A DNA stretch of 64,000 bases from Ricinus communis (Eukaryota; Streptophyta; Magnoliopsida; Malpighiales; Euphorbiaceae): the NCBI RefSeq assembly GCF_019578655.1, contig NC_063261.1, positions 620,001-684,000 of the forward strand. Reading direction: 5' to 3'. Positions 35,323-45,119 of this stretch are shown here, piece after piece. Numbering within the stretch: position 1 is the stretch's first letter; each line of letters starts with the position of its first letter. The translations under genes were made by a program, and so were the position numbers. Below the pieces are notes generated by a model that had not been told where the DNA came from, ran no database searches, and saw nothing but the letters and a program-made list of their open reading frames with translations.

Positions 35323-35997
35323 ATGCCCAGGTATGCAAAGTTCTTAAAGGAGATCCTTAGCAATAAGAGGAAGGTAGAGGACTTAGCAATCGTAACCCTA
35401 AATGAGGAGTGTTCGGCTATAGTTCAGAATAAATTGCCAAAGAAAAAGCATGATACAAGGAGTTTTATTGTCCCTTGTGTGATTGGTGATTTGATAATTA
35501 GTAATGCTTTAGCTGACTTAGGAGCTAGCGTTAATCTAATGCCATACAGTTTGTTTACCAAGTTGGGACTGGGTGAGACTAAACCCACTAGGATGAGCAT
35601 ACAGTTAGTTGATAGGACTGTTAAGTATCCTAGGGGTATTCTAGATGATGTACTTGTTAAGGTTGATAAATTTATATTTCTTATTGACTTTGTGATTATG
35701 GACATGGAAGGTGAGAGTAATGTACCTTTAATTTTAGGTCGACCTTTCCTTGCAATGTTTAGGGCTATTATAAATGTTTATGATGGGAAGCTTGAACTTA
35801 GGGTAGGGGATGAAACTGTCACTTTTGATTTGAATAGTTCTATGAGACAGTCCTTAGATCATGATGATACTGTGTTTTCTATTGATTTACTTGATAATGT
35901 TATTGATACACAGTTGCAGGAAATATTATTTGATGATCCCTTACAAATTGCCTTGCAGGCAGAGAATGAGCATGAGCTATCCAATGAGAGTGTGAAA
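35323..35997 (+). pseudogene. E4 protease domain
   Basis: Opens MPRYAKFLKEILSNKRKVED, as in E2. The active-site segment ALADLGASVNLMPYSL lies near residues 61-76, and the C-terminal signature VPLILGRPFLAMFRAIINVY near 137-156. The frame is open from 35323 to 36008, but its last codons, from about 35998, already belong to RNase H read out of frame. RT is deleted at this junction. The domain core looks intact, but the polyprotein around it is broken. Confidence 0.88.
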
Positions 35998-36770
35998 AGG
36001 AGCTTCTAGCTGTTGTTTTTGCATTTGACAAGTTCATATCTTATTTGGTGCTATCAAAGACTGTGGTCTACAGGACCATTCCGCACTCAGGTACTTGTTC
36101 AGTAAGAATGATGCAAAGCCTAGACTTATTCGTTGGATTCTGTTATTGTAGAAATTCAATATTGAGATCAAGGATAAGAAAGGTGTTGAGAACTTGGCAG
36201 CAGAACATCTTTCTAGGCTAGAAAACCATACTTTGGAGGCACTGGATGAGAGTGTGATTGATGACAATTTTCTAGATGTGTTCTTATGCTCAGTTCCAGT
36301 TAATTATGATATCCCTTGATTTTCTAATTTTGCAAACTATCTAGTCGCTAAAGTCCTTCTGAATGGTATGACATTTTAGCAAAAGAAGAAATTCTTTTCT
36401 GAATTGAAATACTACATTTTGGGAGGACCCTTTCTTGTTTAAAGTTTGTGCAGATCAAGTTATTCGGTGATGTGTACATAGGGAGGAGATACTCTAGATT
36501 TTGAGGCATTGCCATGAAGGACCAATGGGAGGTCATCAAGCTGCAAATCACACAGCTAGGAAGGTGCTAGACTCTGGATTCTACTGGCCGACGATCTTTA
36601 CGGATGCTAGAGCATTTGTTCAAGTTTGTGATACATGCTAAAGATCAGGTAAACATAGATAGTGGCAGCTTAACAAGTTGGAAGAGTGGCATAACTAAGC
36701 ATATGGCAACTCCTTAATCTACAAGGAGCATACCAAGAAGTGGCATGACAAGAGGCTAAAGAGCCATTGA
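35998..36770 (+). pseudogene. E4 RNase H tail and integrase scraps
   Basis: From 36000: KELLAVVFAFDKFISYLV (RNase H), a damaged HSALRYLFSKNDAKPRL, IEIKDKKGVENLAAEHLSRL (exit of RNase H), then integrase: [20 protein letters not shown] and [20 protein letters not shown] near 36510-36640. Two large deletions are visible. One joins protease to mid-RNase H at about 35998. The other removes the integrase core between about 36660 and 36690, where a C-terminal IYKEHTKKWHDKRLK appears. Stops are frequent. Confidence 0.8.
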
Positions 36771-36880
36771 TCAGGCCGTCCAGCAAGTTTTTCGATATGG
36801 CTCAACCTTGTATTGCATCAACAAAAGTAGCTCAAGCATTATGAGTCTAGCTAATTGACTCGGGAAAAAAAGAAGCCCTT

Positions 36881-36896
36881 TCGGGAGGCACCCCAA
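36881..36896 (+). other. Conserved hairpin (E4)
   Basis: TCGGGAGGCACCCCAA, one base different from the other three copies, at the same place after integrase. The change breaks one stem pair. Confidence 0.6.
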
Positions 36897-38062
36897 CTTT
36901 TATTTTATGTTTTTGAACATTTTGATCATTGGTTTTGGAACACTGTTTTTCTTCTAGTTTAGTATTCATTTTCATTTAATTTCTTTTTTGATTTTTATAT
37001 GCCATTTGAGTGTTTAGAGATATGTGGAAGTTAACTTGAATGTTTGACTATTGAAAACTGCAGGAAATTAAGTGTGAAAAAGTGCTGGAAATGAATTCTG
37101 AGTTTCAGCACGATCTTGGCGGCTCAGCATGTCTCGTGAGCACACTCGTGCTTGTCAATAGGGGCGTGTTGTGGGCAAGCAAACTGTGTTGATAGAAACA
37201 TGTGATTTCAGCACGTCTTTTAAGAGTAACACATGTTGTGGACACGACAATGTCAGATAACATGTCCGTGTTGAGGACACACAAACCATGTTGAGCTGAA
37301 ATGGGTATTCAACACGTTTTTCGCGACTAACACATGTTGTGGACATGATCATATTAGACAACATGCCTGTGTTGAGGACACACAAACCGTGTTAGTAAAA
37401 AAATGGACTTCAACATGTTTTCCGCGACTGACATAACACGGGCGAGCTGTGCCATATCGCAAGTACCAAAGTTTTCGCTCTCCTCTCTCTTCGCGTGTAT
37501 AGGCTCATATCCTCTCCCTCTTTTCCTTTAGTTCTCAAGTGCTTTTTCCGGCAAATCAAGTAAGTTTCTTCCCTTAACTTTGTTCAATACTCTATTTTGG
37601 TATGTGATTTTACTCTTTTCCCTAGTTTCTTTAATTATTTCTAAAATTTTTGATATTGTTTCATATTTTCATTAATTTCTTTGTTAATTTTGTTATTTTG
37701 TTAAATTCGTCACTTTTGTCGCATTTTATTCGTTGTTTCATTAAATTTCTTATTTTCTTTTTAGGTTGATTTGCTATTATTGTTTATTTTGCTTTATTCG
37801 TTACTATTGTTCATATTTTTTATTTTTTCTATTATGCATTTGAATTGCCCAATTGTCGTTGTTTAGTATATTTGAACTTGCTAGATTTTGAGCTGATTTA
37901 GTGAATTAGTCACTACACTACTGAATTGGAAATTAACTAATGCAAATGTGTTGAGAATATGTTAAATTGCTATTAAACTGTTGCTATTATTATAATGATT
38001 GTCTCTTTAGTGCGAGAATTACTGTTTTAGTAAGAGTTTTGATCAATTTCCATGCAGGCACT
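36897..38062 (+). other. E4 spacer with two ~101-bp repeats
   Basis: Non-coding. A unit starting TAACACATGTTGTGGACA occurs at 37227 and 37328, followed in both copies by GTGTTGAGGACACACAAACC; words of the decayed CACGGCCGTG type fill 37090-37450. After a T-rich tract, CAATTTCCATGCAG|GCACT precedes the env-like ATG and looks like a 3' splice site. Confidence 0.65.
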
Positions 38063-39045
38063 ATGCCTGAGCAGCGTGAGAGACCCCGAAAGGTGAGGGT
38101 CTCCAAGAGAAAGTGTTCAGACCTGATTGACCCACCTACACCTCGAGCACCTGCACCTAGTGCTCTAGCTCCACCCCGGGCTCTCGCTTGACATAGACTT
38201 TTACAGTTTCAGAGCCCCACTCACGAGGCTCGTTACTAGCAGCTGCAGTATAGACAGTTAGGCTGTGGGAGATGCATCAATTGGCAAGCATTGGAGATGG
38301 TTGGCCTAGCTACTCAGGTTCGAAAGTTACTTCAGACTCCACCTTTTGAGGCCTTCTTTGGCATTGTGGAGTCCACTTATAGGGAGCTCACACTTGAGTT
38401 TGCCTCCACTTTCTTCCTTTAGACGCAGATCAGGGACTGGTTGCAGCCAGAGGCCATTTCATTTCGGTTAGGGGGGCAGACTTGCATGATGAGTATTCCT
38501 CAATTTAGTGTTGCACTTGGCTTCTATGACCAGGAGACCATAGAGTCAGATGATTCAAGGGTTCCTTATATAACCCGGGAGTTTCTTTTCATAAGGCCTA
38601 GGGGACCATCTTAGAGGGGGACGAGCCTTACTACCTAAGCAAGTCTAAAGCGTCCAGCCTCTCTGATAGCCTGCGCTATCTTCACTGCCTGCTAGCATAT
38701 ACATTAACAAGGCGAGGGGATAGTTTTGGAGTGGTCACCCAGCCTAATGTACTATGTTTATGGGCCCTGCATTAGAGGAAGAGGGTGGACATGGGGTATG
38801 TGTTAGCCAAGCAGTGCAAGACTGTTACTGGGGACTCGAAGAAGACTTTTATCTATTTCGGACCTTATGTGACTAGGATTGCTAGGAGGATGGAGCTATT
38901 GGATAGAGCTCTGCTGGTGAGTTGACGCATGTGGGCAAGATTATCCTTGCTATCCTCTCTACTATGCAGCATAATAGGATGATTACCGAAGGATAGGGTC
39001 CCTAGGGCCAGAGTACAGACTTATTCGGTCAATAGTCTAGGTAGC
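38063..39045 (+). pseudogene. E4 env-like Athila ORF, N-terminal part
   Basis: ATG at 38063. The basic N-terminus MPEQRERPRKVRVSKRKCSD and a Pro-rich stretch (PPTPRAPAPSALAPPRALA) precede a TGA. The next parts read EARYQQLQYRQL, ALEMVGLATQVRKLL, TPPFEAFFGIVESTYRELTL and ISFRLGGQTCMMSIPQFSVA, then LGFYDQETIES. This is the conserved Athila ORF that follows pol in Athila elements. It was once discussed as an envelope-like gene, but its function is unknown and I see no clear signal peptide. Stops become frequent from 38610. E6 interrupts it at 39045; it resumes at 43258. Confidence 0.82.
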
Positions 39046-40091
39046 TGATACAATGCAAATATACATAGTTCTTTAGGTTATTTTAGTTTTAATTTCATTT
39101 TATTTTACTATGTTTGTGTGCTTATTTGTTTATAAAGCTATTATTTTTATTTGGTTTATGTTTATGATTGATTGTTTGTGTTTTATACATGTTTTTAGGC
39201 TCAAAATGTGCATGAAAAGGACTTAGGATCGTTTGGTATGAAGTGTGAAGCTTGAAAAGTCTAATTGGACCCTTAGTGAGTCGTCACAGAAGGCCTGAGT
39301 GACGAGTCGGCACCGTCTTGACAAGTCAATCCGCAAGAGTTGCAACTTTTCCTAGTTTGAGCAGTTTTTGTATTTTGGTCATAACTTTGTCTAAAGACAT
39401 CCAAATTAGGTGATTCAAGTTGCTATGAAAAGATAACATAATTTTATATAACTACCAAGAAGGAACTTTCTAGAGATAAAGTCACCTGAATGGACGAAAA
39501 TTCCCTTGAAGTTACAGAATCTGCAAAGAAGGGTGACTTTTCATGTCAAAAGGTGCCTTTTTCCATTTCTACACGAATAGCAGCCTTTAGAAACATATAA
39601 ATAAGTGTGTTTGGCTCTGTTTTAGGGATGAAAAAGAAATATAGATATAGAGCATAGTTCTTAATAGAAGTATTAAGTTTTAGAAATCATTGCAAAGACT
39701 TTGTTCTAGTTTTTGAGAATTAACTAAAAGGAGACCTAGTCAAGAAGCAAGAAGAGAAGATTGTTCTACACCGAGCAAATGCTAGAAGACTTAAAAAAGG
39801 GTTTTATCTATTCACTTTCTTCTATATACCTTTCCTATGTTGCAATTGATTTTCTCTCATTGTTCTCTAAATATGTGTCTTGGCTAAGTCTTTGTATGGG
39901 ATTTACAATGATGAATTAATTAAGAACTACATTTTTATCTTATGTTATTTATGATTTAATTTCAATTAGTGCTCATTCATGTTATGTATGCTTGATCACC
40001 ATATGTAACTTGTGAATCAAATTTTTCACAAAGAGATTTGGAGTAATTTGGTGGAACGTAATTGATATTACTTAAGAATTGAATTTGGCTT
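39046..40091 (+). repeat. E6 5' LTR, inner end deleted
   Basis: Matches 41741-42816, from GCAAATATACATAGTTCTTT to GAATTGAATTTGGCTT, where it stops and protease sequence begins. About 440 bp of the LTR end, the primer site and gag are lost. Near 39285-39345 it carries clustered GTCGTCAC/GACGAGTC words, the palindrome family of this element. Confidence 0.88.
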
Positions 40092-40440
40092 AGAAAATGT
40101 GCCAACAAAAGTGGGGAAGTTTATAATACCAGCTGACTTTGTTGTGTTGAAAATGGACGAAGATCTTGAGATCCCCATTTTATTTGGAAGACCATTTTTT
40201 ATGACAGCAGGAGCAATTATTGATATGAAGAGAGGAAAGATCATATTAGAGGTGGATAATGAATGTATGGAATTTTATATACTGAATATTATGAAGTCAA
40301 CACCTGTAGAAGTGGCAAGTAGAATTGATTCTATTTGATGTTATTGACGAATGCATTAAAGAAGTAATTCATGAGTGTTTGAGGCAAGATTCTACGGAGC
40401 TATCCGGGATGCAAGAAGCTAAGGAGCGAATTTTGGAGGT
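40092..40440 (+). pseudogene. E6 protease, C-terminal half
   Basis: Begins directly at the deletion junction. VPTKVGKFIIPADFVVLKMD, then LEIPILFGRPFFMTAGAIID, the C-terminal half of the Athila protease. The active-site half is missing. The frame stops at 40336. Confidence 0.82.
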
Positions 40441-41692
40441 AACTCCATATCAACTTTCCCATAGGACAGATTTGAACCTTTAAGTAGAGAGGATGATCCA
40501 AAGGATACTACATCAAGTGAAGAAGTCAAGATGGAGCTCAAGCCCCTACTGTCAAACCTAAGATATGCATTTCTTGACTCTAACTTTAAATTTCCTTTTA
40601 TTGTTAATTCATCTTTGCTTGGTGATAATATTGATGCCTTATGTGATGAGTTGCTTAATCATAAAAATGCCATCGGTTATTCTATAAACAATTTAAAGGG
40701 TATTGGCTTTAATGTCTGTATGCATAGAATTCTTTTAGAGGACCACGCTAAGCCTTCTATTGAAGGTCAAAGGCAGTTAAACCCCACTCTCAAAGAAGTG
40801 GTGAGAAAAGAGGTAACTAAGTTGCTTGATAATGGAATCATATATTCCATTAGTGATAGTAAATGGGTGAGCCCCGTTTAGGTTGTACCAAAGAAGGGAG
40901 GCTTAACCGTTGTTAAGATTGAATCTAATGATTTAATACCTACTAGAACTGTCACGGGATGCCGTATATGTATTGACTATAGAAAATTAAATAAAGCAAC
41001 TAGGAAGGACCTTTTCCCATTGCCTTTTATCGACCAAGTCCTTGAGAGACTAGCCAACTTTTTTTATTTTTGTTATTTGGATGGACTAGTGGTTTCTATC
41101 AAATTCCTATTCATTCCGAGGATCAAGTTAAAACCACCTTTACATGTCCCTATGGTACTTTTGCTTTTAGGCGTATGCCTTTTGGTTTATGTAATGCACC
41201 TGCAACTTTCCAAAGATGCATGTTTTCAATATTTAGTGATTTACTCGATAATCGTGTAGAGGTTTTTATGGATGACTTTAGTGTTTATGGTACTAATTTT
41301 TCCAACTGTCTAAACAACCTATCTAAAGTTCTTAACAAGTGTATTAAGCATGGATTGGTCTTGAATTAGGAAAATGTCACTTTATGACACAAGAGGGGAT
41401 CGTTCTTCGTCATTCAGTTTCAAAGAGAGGCATTAAAGTTGATAAGGCAAAGATAGAAGTAATTGAAAATTTGCCACCTCTGAAGAGTGTTAAAGATATA
41501 AGAAGTTTCCTTAGTCATGTAGCTTTCTATCGAAGATTTATCAAAGACTTCTCCAAGATAGCAAGGCCATTATGTAAGTTACTTGCTAAAGATGCTATTT
41601 TTGAGTTTGATGAAGCTTCCCTCGGTGCATTTGAAACTTTGAAAAAAGCTCTTGTTTTGGAGAAGAAGAAGATTTTGTTAACTTTTCCATGA
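40441..41692 (+). pseudogene. E6 reverse transcriptase
   Basis: The linker MELKPLLSNLRYAFLDSN from 40531 leads into QRQLNPTLKEVVRKEVTKLL, SKWVSPV (TAG at 40879), VPKKGG, CIDYRKLNKATRKD, FPLPFIDQVLERLANF, a frameshift near 41085, then YQIPIHSEDQVKTTFTCPYG, RRMPFGLCNAPATFQRCM, and an intact catalytic VFMDDFSVYG near 41258. After a stop and another shift it continues MTQEGIVLRHSVSKRGI and SVKDIRSFLSHVAFYRRF to a TGA at 41690. The polypurine tract follows about 20 bases later, so RNase H and integrase were removed by a second deletion. Confidence 0.9.
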
Positions 41693-41702
41693 AGATCTTC
41701 TC

Positions 41703-41740
41703 TTGCTTGAGGGCAAGCAAGGTCTAAGTGCGGGGAAGTT
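41703..41740 (+). promoter_or_regulatory. E6 hairpin and polypurine tract
   Basis: TTGCTTGAGGGCAAGCAA (7-bp stem, loop AGGG) then GGTCTAAGTGCGGGGAAGTT directly before the TG of the right LTR. Confidence 0.8.
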
Positions 41741-43252
41741 TGATACCATGCAAATATGCATAGTTCTTTAGGTTATTTTAGTTTTAATTTCATTTGATTT
41801 TCCTATGTTTGTGTGCTTATTTGTTTATAAAGGTGTTATTTTTATTTGGTTTATGTTTATGATTCATTGTGTGTGTTTTATACATGTTTTTAGGCTCAAA
41901 ATGTGCATGAAAAGGACTTGGGATCATTTGGTATGAAGTGTGAAGCTTGAAAAGTCTAATTAGAGCCTTAGTAGATCTTGACGAGTTGTCACCATCTTGA
42001 CGAGTCGTCACAGAAGGCCCGAGTGATGAGTCGGCACCGTCTTGACGAGTCAGTCCCCAAGAATTGCAACTTTTCCTAGTTTGAGCAGTTTTCGTATTTT
42101 GGTCATAACGTTGTCTACAGACATCCAAATGAGGTGATTCAAGTTGCTATGGAAAGATAATAGAATGTTCTAAAACGTTTAAGAAGGAATTGTCTAGAGA
42201 TAAAGTCATCTGAATGGAAGAAAAGGCCCTTAAAGTTACCGAATCTGCAAAGGAGAGTGACTTTTCATGCCAAAGGGTGCCTTTTGCCATTTCTAGACGA
42301 ATAAGAGCCTTTTAAAACATATAATAAGTGCATTTGGCTTTGTTTTGGGGATGAAAAAGAAATATAGATATAGAGCATAGTTTTTAATAGAAGTATTAAG
42401 TTTTAGAAATCATTGCAAAGACTTTGTTCTAGTTTTTGAGAATTAACTAAAAGGAGACATAGTCAAGAAGCAAGAAGAGAAGATTGTTCTATACCGAGCA
42501 AATGCTAGAAGACTTAAAAAAGGGTTTTATCTATTCACTTTCTTCTATATACCTTTCCTATGTTGAAATTGATTTTCTCTTATTGTTCTCTAAATATGTG
42601 TCTTGGCTAAGTCTTTGTATGGGATTTACAATGATGAATTTATTAATAACTACATTTTTATCTTATGTTACTTATGATTTAATTTCAATTAGTGCTCATT
42701 TGTGTTATGTATGCTTGATCACTATATGTAACTTGTTAATCAAATTATTTACAAAGAGATTTGGAGTAATTTGGTGGAACATAATTGATATTACTTAAGA
42801 ATTGAATTTGGCTTGGATACAAGGGATTCATCTTAAGGGAATAAGAATTAGTATAATGTGTTAATGATTTTCTCTTATCTCTGTATTGCCATGAAAATGA
42901 ATGTAGACTTTAAGAGGAAATACCTTTAATTGACAATGAGAATTGCCTTTAAAGACTATAGATTAATTTCCAATCAATATGTTTTAATAATATTCAAAGT
43001 TCTTATTTGATTCTGATTTGTGATTCTCCCATATAAATATACTCTTATAACTTGTGTGAATACTTAAGTAATTAGTTAGTATTTAGATTTCCTTATTTGT
43101 TTTAATTACTATTATAATTTTTCTTTATTTTGCTTATCCATCTTAGTACCTAACCGGTTAATACAAAGTTTACCCCAACTCCCGAGTGTTCAACACCCTT
43201 CTTGCTCTATACTAAGTCCTAGAGACTAGGGTATGTAATTTGTCCCCCTACA
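41741..43252 (+). repeat. E6 3' LTR
   Basis: 1512 bp, TGATACCATG to CTACA, followed by the GTAGC duplication. Palindromic GACGAGTCGTC and relatives lie at 41978-42060, in the same relative place as in the left LTR but with one more unit. Confidence 0.92.
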
Positions 43253-43257
43253 GTAGC

Positions 43258-43629
43258 TTGAAAGGAGCAAGGGGAGCACCCCAGACCTACAAATATTCTT
43301 GGCTCCTCCCGACCTTCATCCTCATCAGCTCCTCGGCCATCTAGTGTCGAGATTGATGAGCTGACTGCGAGATTTGATTGAATCTTTGACATGCAGCAAC
43401 AACCCACAGATAGGTTCGACAAGTTTGAGCAGGAGGTTAGAGTGCAGTTCCAGCATTTTGATGCTATGTAGAGGCAAATTCTAGGTTGGAGGCAACCTTG
43501 CAGCAGAATAGGATGGATGATTTTGACTTTGTTGATTTTGGCGAGTATTTTCCACCTCTAGCAGCCGATGATGCACCTCCTCCAACAGCACCACCTCCAC
43601 CACCACCAACAGCCCAGCAGGATGAGTAG
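43258..43629 (+). pseudogene. E4 env-like Athila ORF, C-terminal part
   Basis: Resumes after E6: RPTNILGSSRPSSSSAPRPS, SVEIDELTARFD, TGA, IFDMQQQPTDRFDKFEQEVR, a TAG, then MDDFDFVDFGEYFPPLAADD and a Pro-rich end (APPPTAPPPPPPTAQQDE) before TAG at 43627. A coiled-coil-like Glu/Gln segment followed by a Pro-rich tail is typical of this ORF; E8 ends similarly. Confidence 0.75.
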
Positions 43630-45080
43630 GACCGTATCTCTTTTCTTTTTTATGTACTTATTATGTTGCTTCCCAATTATTTTATACACTGCAGACAGTG
43701 TGTCCTTCAAGTGTGGGGTGGGTAAGCTGTTGTTTTGGCTTTTCTTTTTCTTATATTTTCCGATTGTTATGTAGTGTATTATTGATGATGTATATATTTA
43801 GGATACTTATGATGTCTATTAGCTTTTTGTTTATCTTCGAAAGATTGATAGTTATGATTTTGAGCATGAGATTTTTCCTCCTTGTTGTTTGTTGCTTTCA
43901 GAATATTATTGAGCAACTTTTAGTTTATCATAGTGGCTGGGTTAAACCAGTGTTACTTGACCATTCTCTAAGTCAGTTAATTTGAATTTGATTAGTTGTT
44001 GTGTTTTATGTATGAATTGATTAAATGATTATTTGGTTGATGGTATTTGGACACCTTATGCAAATGTACACACTTAAATTATGAGTTTTGAACCTAATTG
44101 AGTATACATCATAATTGCTCCTTTTTTCTTGTTTGAGTGAGCATTGTATTCTTCTTATTTCTAGAACTTGCTCGGTAATGCTTGTTGCGGTCACATGAAT
44201 AATTAATTATTGTGAAATGATAAGGGCACTTAGAATTCACCATTGTAGCCAAAAGCCAACCTATAAATATTTTTTATTAGTTAGCCAAGTTTGAGCCTAT
44301 TCACTTTCTTCATTTTTACCATTTTTGTTTTATCATCAAACTTTGTTAAGCCTTTCATTTGTTGATCCCTACCCTATTTCCAGAATTTTCGCAATGTGTT
44401 CATTGAGTTATTGGATAAAATTCTGGTTTTATTTGTACTTTGAATTCACTAAGTCCCTCAAAAACTTGGTTTAGATGCTCCCTTTAATCCAAACTAAAAA
44501 TCTATTGTTTCTTCTTAAAAAAATAGTACTTTATTGAGTATTCATTCATTCTTCACCTTTTGAGCATATTATTTTAGAGACTTTGGAACTATAGTGAATT
44601 TAATTACTTTTGTTTGGCATTTAGTCCTTTTTTAGCTCATATTGGGGGAAGGCATTGCAAAAGTTGAGAAATTATTTACACCTCACTCCTAAATTTCCAT
44701 ACCTAAACCTAAGCCCCATTACAACCCTTTTGAAGACCCTTTGATTGTGATATTTGATTATTTACAGTAGCGGAGATGGGATTGATGAGCAAGCCTATGG
44801 TAAATAGGTTGCATATAATTACATTGAGGGATTGATGACTACCTTTTAAACACTGAGTGCATGAAGTGATCCCTTGTGAGGCATATGGTTTCTTGAATAT
44901 TTGATGTTGAATGTACTATTTAATTTCTTCATACACTAACATGATAATTACTCTTGTTTAGATTGCTAGTTTAGTTTTTGGTTGAGTTTCAATTTAGGAT
45001 AGATTAAATGTTCCTTAATTATAATCAAATGCATGAATTTTAAGGAGGGTTGATTGCAAGCTTATGATTTAAACTGTTGA
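43630..45080 (+). other. E4 3' untranslated region
   Basis: Non-coding, collinear with E8 57630-59314 (for example GTGTCCTTCAAGTGTGGGGT near 43700, GCTGGGTTAAACCAGTGTTA near 43935, AGCCAAAAGCCAACCTATAA near 44248). These shared words span about 1.4 kb. The downstream hairpin and polypurine tract are annotated separately. Confidence 0.7.
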
Positions 45081-45119
45081 TTGCTTGAGGACAAGCAAAA
45101 GCTTAAGTGTGGGGTGATT
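45081..45119 (+). promoter_or_regulatory. E4 hairpin and polypurine tract
   Basis: TTGCTTGAGGACAAGCAA at 45081-45098, then GCTTAAGTGTGGGGTGATT, then the LTR at 45120. Confidence 0.82.

Larger units (their letters stand above)
39046..43252 (+). mobile_element. E6: Athila-like element with a large internal deletion
   Basis: Flanked by GTAGC at 39041-39045 and 43253-43257. It starts TGATACAATG and ends CTACA. Content: left LTR lacking its inner end, the C-terminal half of protease, RT, polypurine tract, and a full right LTR. Gag, RNase H and integrase are absent. It interrupts the env-like ORF of E4. LTR similarity over the shared part is high by eye. Confidence 0.92.
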
